This document shows positions 1-8,856 of a stretch of 64,000 nucleotides of DNA, in pieces. Origin of the DNA: Clostridia bacterium (GTDB taxonomy: Bacteria > Bacillota > Clostridia > Oscillospirales > Acutalibacteraceae); contig JAFQJL010000016.1 in assembly GCA_017414965.1 (NCBI GenBank), positions 1 to 64,000 of the forward strand, given 5' to 3'. Under the pieces are notes generated by a model. It searched no databases and was not told where the DNA came from. It was given only the letters and a program-made list of their open reading frames with translations. The position numbers and the translations under genes are program-made. How positions within the stretch are numbered: the stretch's first letter is position 1; each line of letters opens with the position of its first letter.

Positions 1-23
1 GACTTGGTCTTATTTTTTCAACT

Positions 24-196
24 AAATCCGTCCTAGCGGACGGGATAAATCCATCTTCGATGGGTGAAATCACTCCGTGGTGAAATCCGACTTCGTCGGG
101 TTAGGGGACGGATTTAATTTCACCGAAACCGTCAGGTTTCGATTTCACCTAAGGCGAAAGCCTTTGATTTCACCGTGAGCAAAGCGAACGATTTCA
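24..196. repeat. Mosaic block of small palindromes (TTTCAC-linked)
   Basis: At least five short hairpins stand side by side, each with a tiny loop (TTCG, GAAA, TAGC and similar), separated by copies of TTTCACC or its complement GGTGAAA. Examples: CCATC-TTCG-ATGG near 51, CCGAC-TTCG-TCGG near 87, and GGC-GAAA-GCC near 153. An outer inverted repeat, AAATCCGTCC (24-33) with GGACGGATTT (106-115), folds the left half into a larger cruciform. The look is that of a REP/MITE-like intergenic repeat; family membership is not established. The left edge may extend beyond the window. Confidence 0.75.
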
Positions 197-204
197 CTAA
201 TCTC

Positions 205-233
205 TTGCCCCTCCGCCTCTTTTATGCTACAAT
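205..233 (+). promoter_or_regulatory. Sigma-A-like promoter for the AT-rich gene
   Basis: TTGCCC at 205-210 and TACAAT at 228-233 are separated by 17 bases and lie about 20 bases before the GTG start at 254. The -35 box is imperfect, the -10 box good. Confidence 0.55.
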
Positions 234-253
234 AGACCTAAGGCGGTGATGAA

Positions 254-541
254 GTGAAAAGTTTTAAACAAATTCAACTTGATGTTATTAATAAGAACTA
301 TAAAGAGCATCGTGGTTGTTTAATAAAAAAATACCGCAGTGTTTTCGGGAAATATGTTTTTGTTATTGATGAAAACGGTGGAAAATCAAAAGTCTATGTA
401 GGCAAGTGTATTTATGAAGATACAAAATTAGGTTCTATATTAACCATTGGTGAAATTAATCGCAAACTTATTAATATTCGTCCTGGTATTTGCAAAAATA
501 ATGATGAAAAGTTAAAAATGAAGGAAAATCTCGGTTTTTAG
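254..541 (+). CDS. Small AT-rich hypothetical protein
   Basis: A 95-residue, lysine-rich soluble protein of unknown function. GTG start with AGGCGGTGATGAA just upstream; TAA stop. The centre (KYVFVIDENGGKSKVYVG, then a LTIGEINRKLINIRPG stretch) reads like a small beta-rich domain and has the feel of short conserved Clostridia proteins, but I cannot name the family with confidence. No signal peptide or membrane segment is visible. Its base composition is far more AT-rich than every other gene here, and it is boxed in by a palindromic repeat block on the left and a terminator on the right. Together these suggest an independent, probably acquired transcription unit. Confidence 0.7.
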   Translation: MKSFKQIQLDVINKNYKEHRGCLIKKYRSVFGKYVFVIDENGGKSKVYVGKCIYEDTKLGSILTIGEINRKLINIRPGICKNNDEKLKMKENLGF

Positions 542-580
542 GCACATTCCTTTGTATCATTAAGATCAACCCCTCCAAAA

Positions 581-612
581 ATCCCGAAAGCTTCGGCATT
601 CGGGATTTTTTC
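581..612 (+). terminator. Rho-independent terminator
   Basis: An 8-bp stem, ATCCCGAA (581-588) with TTCGGGAT (599-606), is followed by a T run. It closes the single-gene unit at 254-541. Confidence 0.85.
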
Positions 613-663
613 TTTGGGCTTCCTCGCCTCTCCGGCAGGAAAGTTACAATGTTGTTAGATTTG

Positions 664-691
664 TTGCCATTTTGTCGTTTTCTTATATAAT
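664..691 (+). promoter_or_regulatory. Sigma-A-like promoter for the YwaF-like gene
   Basis: TTGCCA (664-669) and TATAAT (686-691) with a 16-base spacer, 30 bases before the ATG at 721. Confidence 0.65.
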
Positions 692-720
692 GGATATAGT
701 ATTAGAAAGAAGGCGAAACT

Positions 721-1494
721 ATGACATTGCACGATTGGATATTCAGCGTTTATCCGGAAAACTCCGCCATCAACGGGCGTTGGGGCGCGCTGCACATTGC
801 CACTCTTGCGTTATGCATCCTCATTATTGCGGCGCTCTCGGTATTCCGCCGCAAAGGTTTCAAGGTGCGGCAAAACGTGATCCTCGTTTTAGCGTCCTGC
901 ATCTTGTTTCTGGAGATTGCCCGCCGCGTCATTAATCTCCTGCGAGGCGAAGCCGCCGGCTTAAACGATTATCTGTACCTGCTGTTGCCGCGCCCATGGT
1001 GTGCGATCTCCTGCTGGTTTATGATCGTCGCTGCTTTTACGAAACGGCGTGTCATTTGCAGTTTTGCCGCCGCCAACGGTCTTCTCTGTGCGCTGGTATT
1101 CTTTGCGTATCCGGCGGTCGGATTTAACGATCGGTACATATTGTTTGAGAACGTCTATTCCATCGCCACGCATTCGCTGCTGTTTATCTCCTCCATTACC
1201 ATGATGATTCTGGAGATCACCGACTACCGCATCGAACGCGCGGTCGTTCTCCCGCAGATCGGCATGCTGGGCGGCGTGTTCGTCTATGCGTTTGCGGAGA
1301 TATACCTCCTGCAAATCGAATCCGATCCGCTGTATTTTATGCCGGGCAACGACGTGCAGGAGGTGCTTGGCGTCAACCATCCGTTATACTTAGTGATCTA
1401 CGTGGTGTTTTTGGCGTTCTATTTCAGCCTGTTTTACATCGTACAACAGCAGCTTACACTTCGCCAAACCAAACGACAGCCGACACTCGCATAA
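721..1494 (+). CDS. YwaF/TIGR02206-like integral membrane protein
   Basis: A 257-residue polytopic membrane protein with about seven hydrophobic segments. Layout resembles the YwaF (TIGR02206) family, related in fold to TMEM164-type acyltransferases: a conserved aromatic/proline motif followed by a Cys (LLPRPWC, about residue 87) and a later helix with a His (IATHSLLF, about residue 145). Function in bacteria is unknown; a membrane-lipid role is an inference from the distant family. ATG start is preceded by AGAAAGGCGAAAC. It is monocistronic, with its own promoter and a strong bidirectional terminator shared with the convergent ilvE. The family call rests on overall pattern only and could be wrong; a polytopic membrane protein is certain. 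Confidence 0.75.
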   Translation: MTLHDWIFSVYPENSAINGRWGALHIATLALCILIIAALSVFRRKGFKVRQNVILVLASCILFLEIARRVINLLRGEAAGLNDYLYLLLPRPWCAISCWFMIVAAFTKRRVICSFAAANGLLCALVFFAYPAVGFNDRYILFENVYSIATHSLLFISSITMMILEITDYRIERAVVLPQIGMLGGVFVYAFAEIYLLQIESDPLYFMPGNDVQEVLGVNHPLYLVIYVVFLAFYFSLFYIVQQQLTLRQTKRQPTLA

Positions 1495-1498
1495 CAAA

Positions 1499-1535
1499 AA
1501 AGAGTCCGTGCAATTGCTTGCACGGACTCTTTTTG
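1499..1535. terminator. Bidirectional terminator between ywaF-like gene and ilvE
   Basis: A near-perfect 14-bp stem (AGAGTCCGTGCAA with its complement) flanked by A-run and T-run serves both convergent genes. Confidence 0.9.
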
Positions 1536-1542
1536 TTCTCTC

Positions 1543-2568
1543 TTATTCGATTACGTGGATCCAGCCTTCCGGCGCTTCCACACGACCCATCTGAATACCG
1601 GTAAGGGTATCGTACAGTTTCTTGGTGACCGGTCCCATCTCGGACATACCGGACGGGAAGCAGATCTCGCCATCTTTATGCACGATCTTGCCGACCGGCG
1701 AAATCACCGCCGCCGTGCCGCAAAGGCCACACTCGGCAAACTCCTTGACTTCCTCAAACAGCACCTCGCGATGCTCGACCTTCATGCCGAGCACCTTTTC
1801 CGCCACGATCATCAGCGAACGGCGGGTAATAGACGGCAGGATGCTATCCGATTTCGGCGTGACAACCGTGCCATCTTTGGTGACAAACAGGAAGTTCGCG
1901 CCACCGGTCTCCTCTACCTTGGTACGCGTAGCGGAATCCAGATACATATTCTCATCAAATCCATTGCGGTGTGCTTCCATAACCGGATACAAGCTCATCG
2001 CGTAGTTTAAGCCGGCCTTGATATTGCCGGTGCCGTGCGGCGCCGCGCGGTCAAAGTCGCTGACCGTCAGCGTCAACGGACGGACGCCGCCCTTGAAGTA
2101 CGGGCCGACCGGCGTGCAGAAAATACGGAATTCGTATTCGGTAGCGGGCTTAACGCCGATGACCGAGTTAAAGCCGAACATAAACGGACGCAGATACAGC
2201 GTAGCGCCCGAACCGTACGGCGGCACCCACGCCGCGTTGGCGGCTACCACCTTCTCTACGGCTTTCACAAACAGATCCTCCGGATAGACCGGCATCTCCA
2301 AGCGTTTGCAGGTATCGGCCATACGCTGAGCGTTTAAATCCGGGCGGAACGTGACGATCTTGCCGTCCTCGGTGGTGTAGGCCTTCAAGCCCTCAAAGCA
2401 GGTCTGCGCATACTGCAGCACGCCCGCGCACTCGCTGATGACAACGTTGGCGTCTTGCGTCAGCTCTCCTTCGTCCCATTTTCCATCGCGGTAATGGGCA
2501 ACGAAGCGCCAATCGGTCGGCGTATATTCAAAGCCGAGATTCGCCCAGTCGATGTTTTTCTTTTCCAT
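1543..2568 (-). CDS. ilvE: Branched-chain amino acid aminotransferase
   Basis: Class IV PLP aminotransferase that interconverts Leu/Ile/Val and their 2-keto acids with 2-oxoglutarate. It is 341 residues, the usual length for the group II (BCAT) type. The PLP lysine is K184 in GNIKAGLNYA, and the conserved EETGGANFLF segment lies near residues 219-228. A substrate/cofactor motif, YLRPFMFG, lies at about 125. The start ATG has GAAAGAAGGAA upstream. It is the last gene leftward, with its own good promoter at 2613-2641, and is separated by the whole pyr/housekeeping block from the ilvBN-leuCD genes at 53.7-58.3 kb. So the pathway is dispersed on this chromosome. Confidence 0.95.
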   Translation of the reverse strand: MEKKNIDWANLGFEYTPTDWRFVAHYRDGKWDEGELTQDANVVISECAGVLQYAQTCFEGLKAYTTEDGKIVTFRPDLNAQRMADTCKRLEMPVYPEDLFVKAVEKVVAANAAWVPPYGSGATLYLRPFMFGFNSVIGVKPATEYEFRIFCTPVGPYFKGGVRPLTLTVSDFDRAAPHGTGNIKAGLNYAMSLYPVMEAHRNGFDENMYLDSATRTKVEETGGANFLFVTKDGTVVTPKSDSILPSITRRSLMIVAEKVLGMKVEHREVLFEEVKEFAECGLCGTAAVISPVGKIVHKDGEICFPSGMSEMGPVTKKLYDTLTGIQMGRVEAPEGWIHVIE

Positions 2569-2612
2569 ATACGATTCCTTCTTTCCTTAGGGTTATAAAA
2601 ACATTTGAAATT

Positions 2613-2641
2613 AGTGTAGCACCGATTTTTCGCTGTGTCAA
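2613..2641 (-). promoter_or_regulatory. Sigma-A promoter for ilvE
   Basis: Read on the minus strand: TTGACA (2636-2641), a 17-base spacer, TACACT (2613-2618). It starts just past the stop codon of the upstream kinase-like gene, so ilvE can be transcribed on its own. Confidence 0.8.
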
Positions 2642-2645
2642 GCGG

Positions 2646-3335
2646 TTATTTCATACCATTATAAGCCACGTCGGCGGCTTCCAGATCCATATTACAGCCC
2701 AGCCGATAGCATGGCACGATGCGGATCAATCGATCCAGCGAATCCAACCACAGCCGCAACTCCTCCTCGGCGGTGGGCATCATCAGTTGCGAAAACAACA
2801 AAGGGAGCGTGTCGCCATCCGAAATGCGTGCGATATGGTTTTTCTCGCTCCGTTCCAAAAAACAGAGCGCTTTCAGCGGCGCTTTGGCATTGGTATGCCA
2901 ACCCTCCTTGCCACTCCACGGCGTGCCGTAGGCATACACGTTGCCGTCCACAATGCGCAAAAGCGGCTTATCGCCGTTGAGCACCTGACAGCGATCGCCA
3001 AATTTTCGGCGCCACAATTTCAGATGCGTCGTTTTTCCGATGCCGCTGTCCGCTGAAAAAGCGTACGCCTCGCCGTCTACGGCGATTACCGCGGCGTGCA
3101 GCAGAAACGCGTTATACGGCAACACCGCCGCACAAATCTTGCGATAGACCGCCACGCTTTCCAGATAACCGGCCGAAAACCCGCGACCATCGTCCTCCGC
3201 CGCGATCTCCTCCGGCGTGACCGCAACGGTGATGACAGGCTCCTCATCCGTGCGATAATCCCGGCACAGTTGCTCGGTGTAAGGGTAGAGATTGTCAATG
3301 CGGATCGGCAGATCCGCCAGTTTCACCGTCAGCAT
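2646..3335 (-). CDS. HPr-kinase-like P-loop ATPase (PEPCK/HprK fold), function unknown
   Basis: A 229-residue protein with the C-terminal-domain signature of HPr kinase-like proteins. A LLHAAVIAVDG strand (about 78-88) is followed by the P-loop SADSGIGKTTH (about 94-104), then an NGDKP motif (about 121) and a TPWSGKEG motif (about 135). True HprK proteins are longer and have an N-terminal domain and the HPr contacts; these are missing. Relatives of this short type often sit in peptide-modification clusters next to PqqD-like proteins and nucleotidyltransferases, but none is visible here. The ATG at 3335 is chosen because CAAAGGAGGAACGC precedes it; longer starts would lie deep inside addB. It overlaps the addB 3' end by 41 bases. 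Substrate unknown. Confidence 0.75.
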   Translation of the reverse strand: MLTVKLADLPIRIDNLYPYTEQLCRDYRTDEEPVITVAVTPEEIAAEDDGRGFSAGYLESVAVYRKICAAVLPYNAFLLHAAVIAVDGEAYAFSADSGIGKTTHLKLWRRKFGDRCQVLNGDKPLLRIVDGNVYAYGTPWSGKEGWHTNAKAPLKALCFLERSEKNHIARISDGDTLPLLFSQLMMPTAEEELRLWLDSLDRLIRIVPCYRLGCNMDLEAADVAYNGMK

Positions 3336-6300
3336 CGCGTTCCTCCTTTGCCGGCAAAGCGGCATCTTCCAACATTTCCAGCACATCGCGGTTGGCCAGC
3401 ACCGCCAGTTCACGAGCCGGATCCCCTGCCTCGTGACCGCAGATCGCGCTGTAGCGGCAATAGCGGCAGGCATCCACCGTTTTGCTGACGGTGGGACACG
3501 GCTCGACAGCGCCCGAACGAAGCGACTCTGCCATTTCGCGCAACAAGTTCTCGGCGCGGCGCTTGAGAAGTCCGAACTGCGCCAGCGTGGCCACGCTGGA
3601 CGCGCTTTTGCCTTGAATATTGCCGTTTCTGTCCAGTTTAACCGGAATGAACAAGCCCTGCGCTTCCGCTTCCATCGCGCAAACGATCTCCGGATTATCC
3701 AAAATCAGGCCGTTCATGGTCATCGCCTTGGTTTGCTCGACCTCTTGTTGCTCGGCGACATCCGAGCTGACAACCGGCAACTTGGACGGCAGGTACAGCA
3801 TACCGGCCGGCACGACCGTGCCATGCCGCGGACCGCCATTTTCCCACAGTGCCGAGAGATAGATCAGCATTTGCAGGTTGATGCCGTTGACGATATCGTC
3901 CAATCGGAATTCCTTGTAGCCGGTCTTGTAGTCCACCACGCGAACGTACGACTGGTCACCGGCTTTATAGACGTCCACGCGGTCGATAGTGCCGTAAACA
4001 CGCACCGACGTGCCATCCGGCAACGCCACGTCCAGCGCCGGCACCGCCGGCTCGCCGTTTACGCTGTTGCCGATACGAAGCTCGTAATCGGTGGGCACGA
4101 AGCGGCTTTGTCGCAATTCACGAACGACGTGCCACAAGAAGTATCCGCACAGCCGTTCCAGACGGGAAAGCAGATACAAAAAGCGATCGGGTTTATCCTG
4201 CAGACCGCCCATAACCTCGTCCACGTATTGCTTGAGAGCCGCGGCGGCATCTTGCATCACTTCGGTCTTGCGCAGACCGGAAAAACCGGATTCCACATAC
4301 CGCGGAATGCAGGTTTCCATCACGTGGTGGGCGGCCGTACCGAATTCCAATGCGTTGAGCTCGGCTTTTTCGCGTTCTTTCAAGCGCAGTCCGTATTTAC
4401 AGTAATACCCAAACGGGCATTGATAGTAGGTTTCCACCGCCGTCGGCGACATGGCCGACAGCTTGGTAAACAGTCGCTTGGCCTCGTCCGGCGAAGCAAA
4501 GCGCAGCGCGCGATCCTCCGACGCTTGCCGCATCCGATTATATCGCTCGGCCGTTTCGGGAATGACGGCGCACGCTTTGTGCAGGCTGGCGGCCAACGTG
4601 TCGCGGCATTTCCATTCCTGCGCCATATAATGCAGCAGTTCCTCAGCGGTTTCTGCTTCGGACGGATCGTCCTTGCCGACCGTCGTCTGCGGCAGCAGGC
4701 GACGGATCTCCTCGACCAGAGACGAGGGCTCGGCGGCATTTCCCTCCGCGTCCTCCTCCAGCCAACTGACATACAAGCTCTCGCACGCGGCAGAAACCGC
4801 CGCGTATGCGAAGTAACGTTCCTCTATCATACGATGCGCCGAGGTATCGGTCAACGGCAAGCCGCATTCCACCAGACGCATCCGTTCGGCATCTCCCAGC
4901 AAGCCGTCGATCGGCGCCGTCTGCGGAAACACACCGGCATTGGCGCCCAAAATCAGCACCAATTTCGGCGCGGAATAACGGCTGCGATCGGCTTGTCCGA
5001 TCTGCACGACGTCGATGCCGGGCGGCACGCTGCCGATATCGATCAGATCGGCTGCCAGCGAAAACATCGACAAAAATTCCTCACCTTGCTGAACCTCTTC
5101 GCCGGCGGCCGCCGCAAACTGATCGAGCATATCCATCAGGATATCCCACACACGCGCGGCACGGCTGGCGAGATCGGCATCCCCCTCCAGTTGCAGCCGT
5201 TTGACACGGCGAACAACGGCACGGCGAGCTTTGGTCTTGCACAAATACTGGTAAACCGCCTCGGCAAATTGCCGACCGGTACAACCGTCCGCCAGCGTAT
5301 CCCGCAATTCTTTCAACGGGCGGTACAACCGGCGGCGAAGAATGTTTAAGTAATGTAATGTCTGCCGTGTCTTTTCGGTGACCGGCGCGCTCAAGCCATC
5401 GGGATTATACGCCCAATCCGACTGCCACGCCGCCCCTCGAATGTTCCACATATACAGGTAATTTTCCAGCTTGGCGATCGTGCGGGGCGAAAATCCAAGC
5501 AGACCGGTCTTCATCAGGCGGAGCAACGCCTCGGTATTCCAGCCGCCCGATGCACACTGCAGCGCCTCGATCACCGTGACGATCAGCGGATCGGTGCGCA
5601 CCGTTTCGCGCGAATCGATAAAATACGGAATCTCCGCCCGTTCCAGCATCGGCTCCAAAATACCGCGGTACGTTCCCAGATCGCGCACGACCACCGCCGT
5701 GTCGCGGCATCGGCCGCCCTCACGCAAGAAGCGGTGCAGGCGGCGCACAGCCAATCGGCATTCCTCGTAGACGTTACCGGCACACATCAGTTCTACGCCG
5801 TTGGCGGAAACATCGGCCGGCTCTTCGCCAATGCGATACAGGCGTTCCTCCAATACGGACAGCGCCGGCGAATGACGATGACGGAAATTATTGGTCAACA
5901 CCTGCGGTGTCTGCACCGGCACGCCGTTTTTACGCGCCAGATCCTGCAGGTGCATCGAGGTTTTGACGATTTCGGAAAACAGCTCCAGTCCGTCGGCATA
6001 CGGCGCATGTTGGTCATAGCCGAGCGTAACCGTCAGCGATTCGGTCAATATCATCAACTGCTCGAGGACCTTCATTTCCAAGCCGGTAAAGCTCTTAAAG
6101 CCGTCCACAAACACGGTAGCGCCGTGAACGGTCGTCCACTGCGGCAGATCCTCAGCTAAGTGCGCCAGATCGTCCACGGGATCGAGATAGCTATTGGCGA
6201 TCAGGGCTTGGTAGCCGTGCTCAATATGGATCAAATCTTGCAATTTCTGTTTCAGCGCGCCATCCTCCAGCTGCGCCAACACCGATTCGTATTGCTCGTC

Positions 6301-6696
6301 GTCGATCGCACAGCCGCGCAGTTCTTCCAACAGTGCCAGCATCGACGACAACCGCGCGCCGTCGGTTTTTCACATCCGATAAACCGAAAGTTTCGACGAA
6401 AGCTCGGAAATCGCTTTAGCCAACAGCACCACACGGGTGGCCGGTGCCATCGGCACCCCCGCCCGACCGCCGACTTCACGGCGGACAAGCTCAGCCATTC
6501 GTGTAAAGCTATAGACCTTTATTTTAGTGGCCAACGACGAATCCAAGCGCGAAACTAACGCGCTTTCTGTTTCAAACGAAAATTGTTCGGGGACGATCAA
6601 AATACAGGTTTTTCCGCCAATTAAAGCCGATTCCATCCGCTTCCAGACGGTTTCGGTCTTGCCGCTTCCGGAACGACCGGCCAAAATCTCCAGCAT
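3295..6696 (-). pseudogene. addB: AddB helicase-nuclease subunit, interrupted by an in-frame TGA
   Basis: The reading frame from ATG 6696 to the stop at 3295 encodes one 1133-residue AddB-like protein if the TGA at 6370-6372 (codon 109) is read through. Length matches the family (about 1150). AddB pairs with AddA for double-strand-break end resection at Chi. The N-terminus has the Walker A GRSGSGKT (about 7-14). The C-terminal nuclease half keeps the iron-sulfur cysteines: one in YYQCPFGYYC, then C-x2-C-x5-C in ACRYCRYSAIC near the end, plus the nuclease strand VRVVDYKTG. Downstream of the TGA no ribosome binding site precedes the TTG 6351 or ATG 6342, so independent translation of the large part is doubtful. 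A one-base C-to-T change (CGA to TGA) or a sequence error would explain it. No addA gene is adjacent. Confidence 0.85.
6370..6696 (-). CDS. AddB N-terminal fragment ending at the premature TGA
   Basis: This is the 108-residue piece actually translated if the TGA at 6370-6372 stops ribosomes. It holds the Walker A loop (GRSGSGKTETV) and the next conserved AddB segment LIVPEQFSFE (about 34-43), then ends within the region where family members continue without a gap. Start ATG 6696 has GGGGAGGATAAA upstream. It lacks all helicase-like motifs after motif I and the nuclease, so it should not be functional alone. Confidence 0.7.
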   Translation of the reverse strand: MLEILAGRSGSGKTETVWKRMESALIGGKTCILIVPEQFSFETESALVSRLDSSLATKIKVYSFTRMAELVRREVGGRAGVPMAPATRVVLLAKAISELSSKLSVYRM

Positions 6697-6731
6697 TTTA
6701 TCCTCCCCTTTCTTTGTAAAGTTATATTGCT

Positions 6732-7154
6732 TTACTCTTTGTGTAAGCGACGGTATTCCAAATAGTCTTGTAAAATCACCGTTGCCGCTACTGTATCCAC
6801 CACCGCTTTGCGTTTTTTGCCGCGCACGTCGGTTTCGTTGAGGTACGAAATGGCGGTCACGGTGGTCATACGCTCATCCCACAGCGTCACCGGCAGACCG
6901 GTGGCGGCTTTCAGATCCTCGGCAAACTGTTCGGCACGCTGGGCGCTCTCCCCTCGCGTGCCGTCCATATTTTTCGGGTGACCGACCACGATCATTGCCG
7001 CGCGTTGCTCGGCGGCGGCTGTCGCGATCTTCTCGCACAAGCGGTCAAGCCGACGCTCGGCGATCGTACCGACCGGCGACGCCAAAAACTCGGTTTCATC
7101 CGAGATCGCCAAGCCGGTCCGCGCTAACCCAAGATCTACTGCTAATATCCTCAT
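6732..7154 (-). CDS. ruvX: Putative pre-16S rRNA nuclease (RuvX/YqgF)
   Basis: A 140-residue RNase H-fold nuclease of the YqgF family, implicated in 5'-end maturation of pre-16S rRNA. The N-terminal strand ILAVDLGLARTG (3-14) carries the first catalytic Asp; the GHPKNMDGTRG loop (about 58-68) and LWDERMTT (about 91-98) are the next two family hallmarks, and a final Asp sits in AVVDTVAA. Length is typical. It lies 4 bases after pyrD and 35 bases before addB on the same strand, so it is cotranscribed with both. Confidence 0.93.
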   Translation of the reverse strand: MRILAVDLGLARTGLAISDETEFLASPVGTIAERRLDRLCEKIATAAAEQRAAMIVVGHPKNMDGTRGESAQRAEQFAEDLKAATGLPVTLWDERMTTVTAISYLNETDVRGKKRKAVVDTVAATVILQDYLEYRRLHKE

Positions 7155-7158
7155 ACCA

Positions 7159-8073
7159 TCACCATTCGTTCAGGGTACCGGTCAGTTCGGTAATGGACGA
7201 CAGACCTTGCTCATCCGCAAAGCGTTCCATACCCTCGATCACCTTAATCGCGGCATACGGATCGCGGAAGTTCGCTGTACCGATCTGAATCGCGGTCGCA
7301 CCGGCGATCATCATCTCGACCGCATCCTCCCACGTGGAGATACCGCCCAGTCCCACTACCGGAATTTTCACTCGTTTGTACACATCACGGACCATACGGA
7401 CCGCCACCGGAAACACCGCCGGACCGGACATACCGCCGGTATTGTTACGAAGCACCGGACGGCGAGTGCGAATGTTGATTCGCATACCGGTCAGCGTATT
7501 AATCAGCGAAACGGCGTCGGCACCGGCGGCTTCGGCCGCGGCGGCCATATCGCCGATGTTTGTGACGTTCGGCGTCAGCTTAACCATCAGCGGTTTGTTG
7601 GTCAGCTTCCGCTTGACCTGCGAGGTGATGTCCTCGATCATAGCCGTCGACGTGCCGAAACTGGCGCCGCCCTCGCGGACGTTCGGACAGGAGATATTCA
7701 TCTCCACCATCTGAATATCCTCGTCGTTGAGGCGCTCAGCCATCGCCACATAATCCTCCACCGAGCTACCGGCGATATTGGCGATCACCGTGACGTCCTG
7801 CTCGCGCATCCACGGGAGCAGTTCGGTTACAAACGCTTCAACACCGGGGTTTTGCAGACCGACGCTGTTGAGCATACCGGACGGCGTCTCCGCAATACGC
7901 GGCGACGGATTGCCGGGGCGTTCCAACAACGTGGTACCCTTGCAGGAGATGCCACCGAGCTTGCCGACCGGATAAAAATCCTGAAATTCGTGGCCGTAGC
8001 CAAAGGTGCCGGATGCGGTAATCACGGGGTTTTTCAGTTCCACACCGCACAAATTCACGCGCATATCCGCCAT
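7159..8073 (-). CDS. pyrD: Dihydroorotate dehydrogenase B, catalytic subunit
   Basis: Class 1B enzyme: oxidises dihydroorotate to orotate with FMN and passes electrons to PyrK and NAD+. It is 304 residues. Visible motifs: the ITASGTFGYG FMN-binding strand near the N-terminus, EMNISCPNVREGG around residue 131 with the class 1 catalytic Cys (NxSCPN), VKLTPNVTNI, and the C-terminal GLGGISTWEDAVEM phosphate-binding loop. Start ATG 8073 is fixed by AAGGAGGTGG and by a one-base overlap with the stop of pyrK (TAATG), typical of translational coupling of the two subunits. Confidence 0.97.
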   Translation of the reverse strand: MADMRVNLCGVELKNPVITASGTFGYGHEFQDFYPVGKLGGISCKGTTLLERPGNPSPRIAETPSGMLNSVGLQNPGVEAFVTELLPWMREQDVTVIANIAGSSVEDYVAMAERLNDEDIQMVEMNISCPNVREGGASFGTSTAMIEDITSQVKRKLTNKPLMVKLTPNVTNIGDMAAAAEAAGADAVSLINTLTGMRINIRTRRPVLRNNTGGMSGPAVFPVAVRMVRDVYKRVKIPVVGLGGISTWEDAVEMMIAGATAIQIGTANFRDPYAAIKVIEGMERFADEQGLSSITELTGTLNEW

Positions 8074-8843
8074 TATCGCACCACCTCCTTGGAAAGAAAC
8101 ACCGGACCGTCGGTACAGACCTTTTTCCGCTTGATATTGCCGTTTTCGTCGCGGATATCCACCGCACAGCCGACGCACGCGCCAAAACCGCAGCCCATCC
8201 GTTCTTCTAACGACAGATAGCACAAGATGCCGTTTTTCTCGGCGATATCCGCCAACCGACTCATCATCGGCATCGGACCGCACGCGCAGATCAAATCGCA
8301 CGGATTGGTCGCCAAATGCGCTTCCAACGCCTGCGTGGTAAAGCCGGCGAAGCCCGCCGTGCCGTCATCGGTGCAAAGCACCGCGGTCGCACCCGTGGCG
8401 GCAAATTCCTCTTGCAGGATCGCCGCCGAAGCGGTGCGGAAGCCGGAGATGACCGTCGCGGCGTTGCCGTAGTGCTCCGCCAGCGGCAACAACGGCGGAT
8501 TGCCGATGCCGCCACCGATCAACACCGGATGCTTGGCATCGGGCAGCGGAAATCCGTTGCCCAGCGGACCGACCAGATCCACCGTATCCCCGACGACAAA
8601 TTTCGCCATACGGTCGGTCCCTTCGCCGCGGATTTCGAAAATGATCGTAATCGTTTCCGCCTGTTTATCAATGCCTGCCAGCGAGATCGGCCGACGAAGT
8701 TGCTTGCCCTCAACCAGTACCTGCACAAACTGTCCGGCAACAGCCAAACGGCTGATAGCCGGCGCTTTCAAACAAAAGCGATAAATACCGGCAGCCAATT
8801 CGTCCTTGGCCACCAGCGTCGTGTATTCCTGCGTATATCGCAT
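8073..8843 (-). CDS. pyrK: Dihydroorotate dehydrogenase B, electron transfer subunit
   Basis: A 256-residue FAD and [2Fe-2S] protein of the ferredoxin reductase type that links PyrD to NAD+. The FAD-binding segment RRPISLAG (about 51-58) is followed by the NAD-binding GGGIGNPPL loop (about 110). The cluster cysteines at the C-terminus have the expected spacing: C-x4-C-x2-C in MGCGFGACVGC and a fourth Cys in KKVCTDGPVF. It stands between pyrF (13-base gap) and pyrD (one-base overlap). Confidence 0.96.
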   Translation of the reverse strand: MRYTQEYTTLVAKDELAAGIYRFCLKAPAISRLAVAGQFVQVLVEGKQLRRPISLAGIDKQAETITIIFEIRGEGTDRMAKFVVGDTVDLVGPLGNGFPLPDAKHPVLIGGGIGNPPLLPLAEHYGNAATVISGFRTASAAILQEEFAATGATAVLCTDDGTAGFAGFTTQALEAHLATNPCDLICACGPMPMMSRLADIAEKNGILCYLSLEERMGCGFGACVGCAVDIRDENGNIKRKKVCTDGPVFLSKEVVR

Positions 8844-8856
8844 GCCTTTCCTCTCC

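Noticed and set aside
24..196. CRISPR array in the palindrome block
   Set aside because: Units vary in sequence and length, with no constant repeat and regular spacers; no cas genes.
3292..5349. A long plus-strand open frame (685 codons) opposite addB
   Set aside because: It is the antisense shadow of a GC-rich gene: Arg/His-rich, no RBS or promoter, and the minus strand carries clear AddB motifs.
6370..6372. TGA in addB as selenocysteine or reassigned Trp/Gly
   Set aside because: No selenoprotein context, AddB has no known Sec, and TGA is used as a normal stop by many genes in the window.
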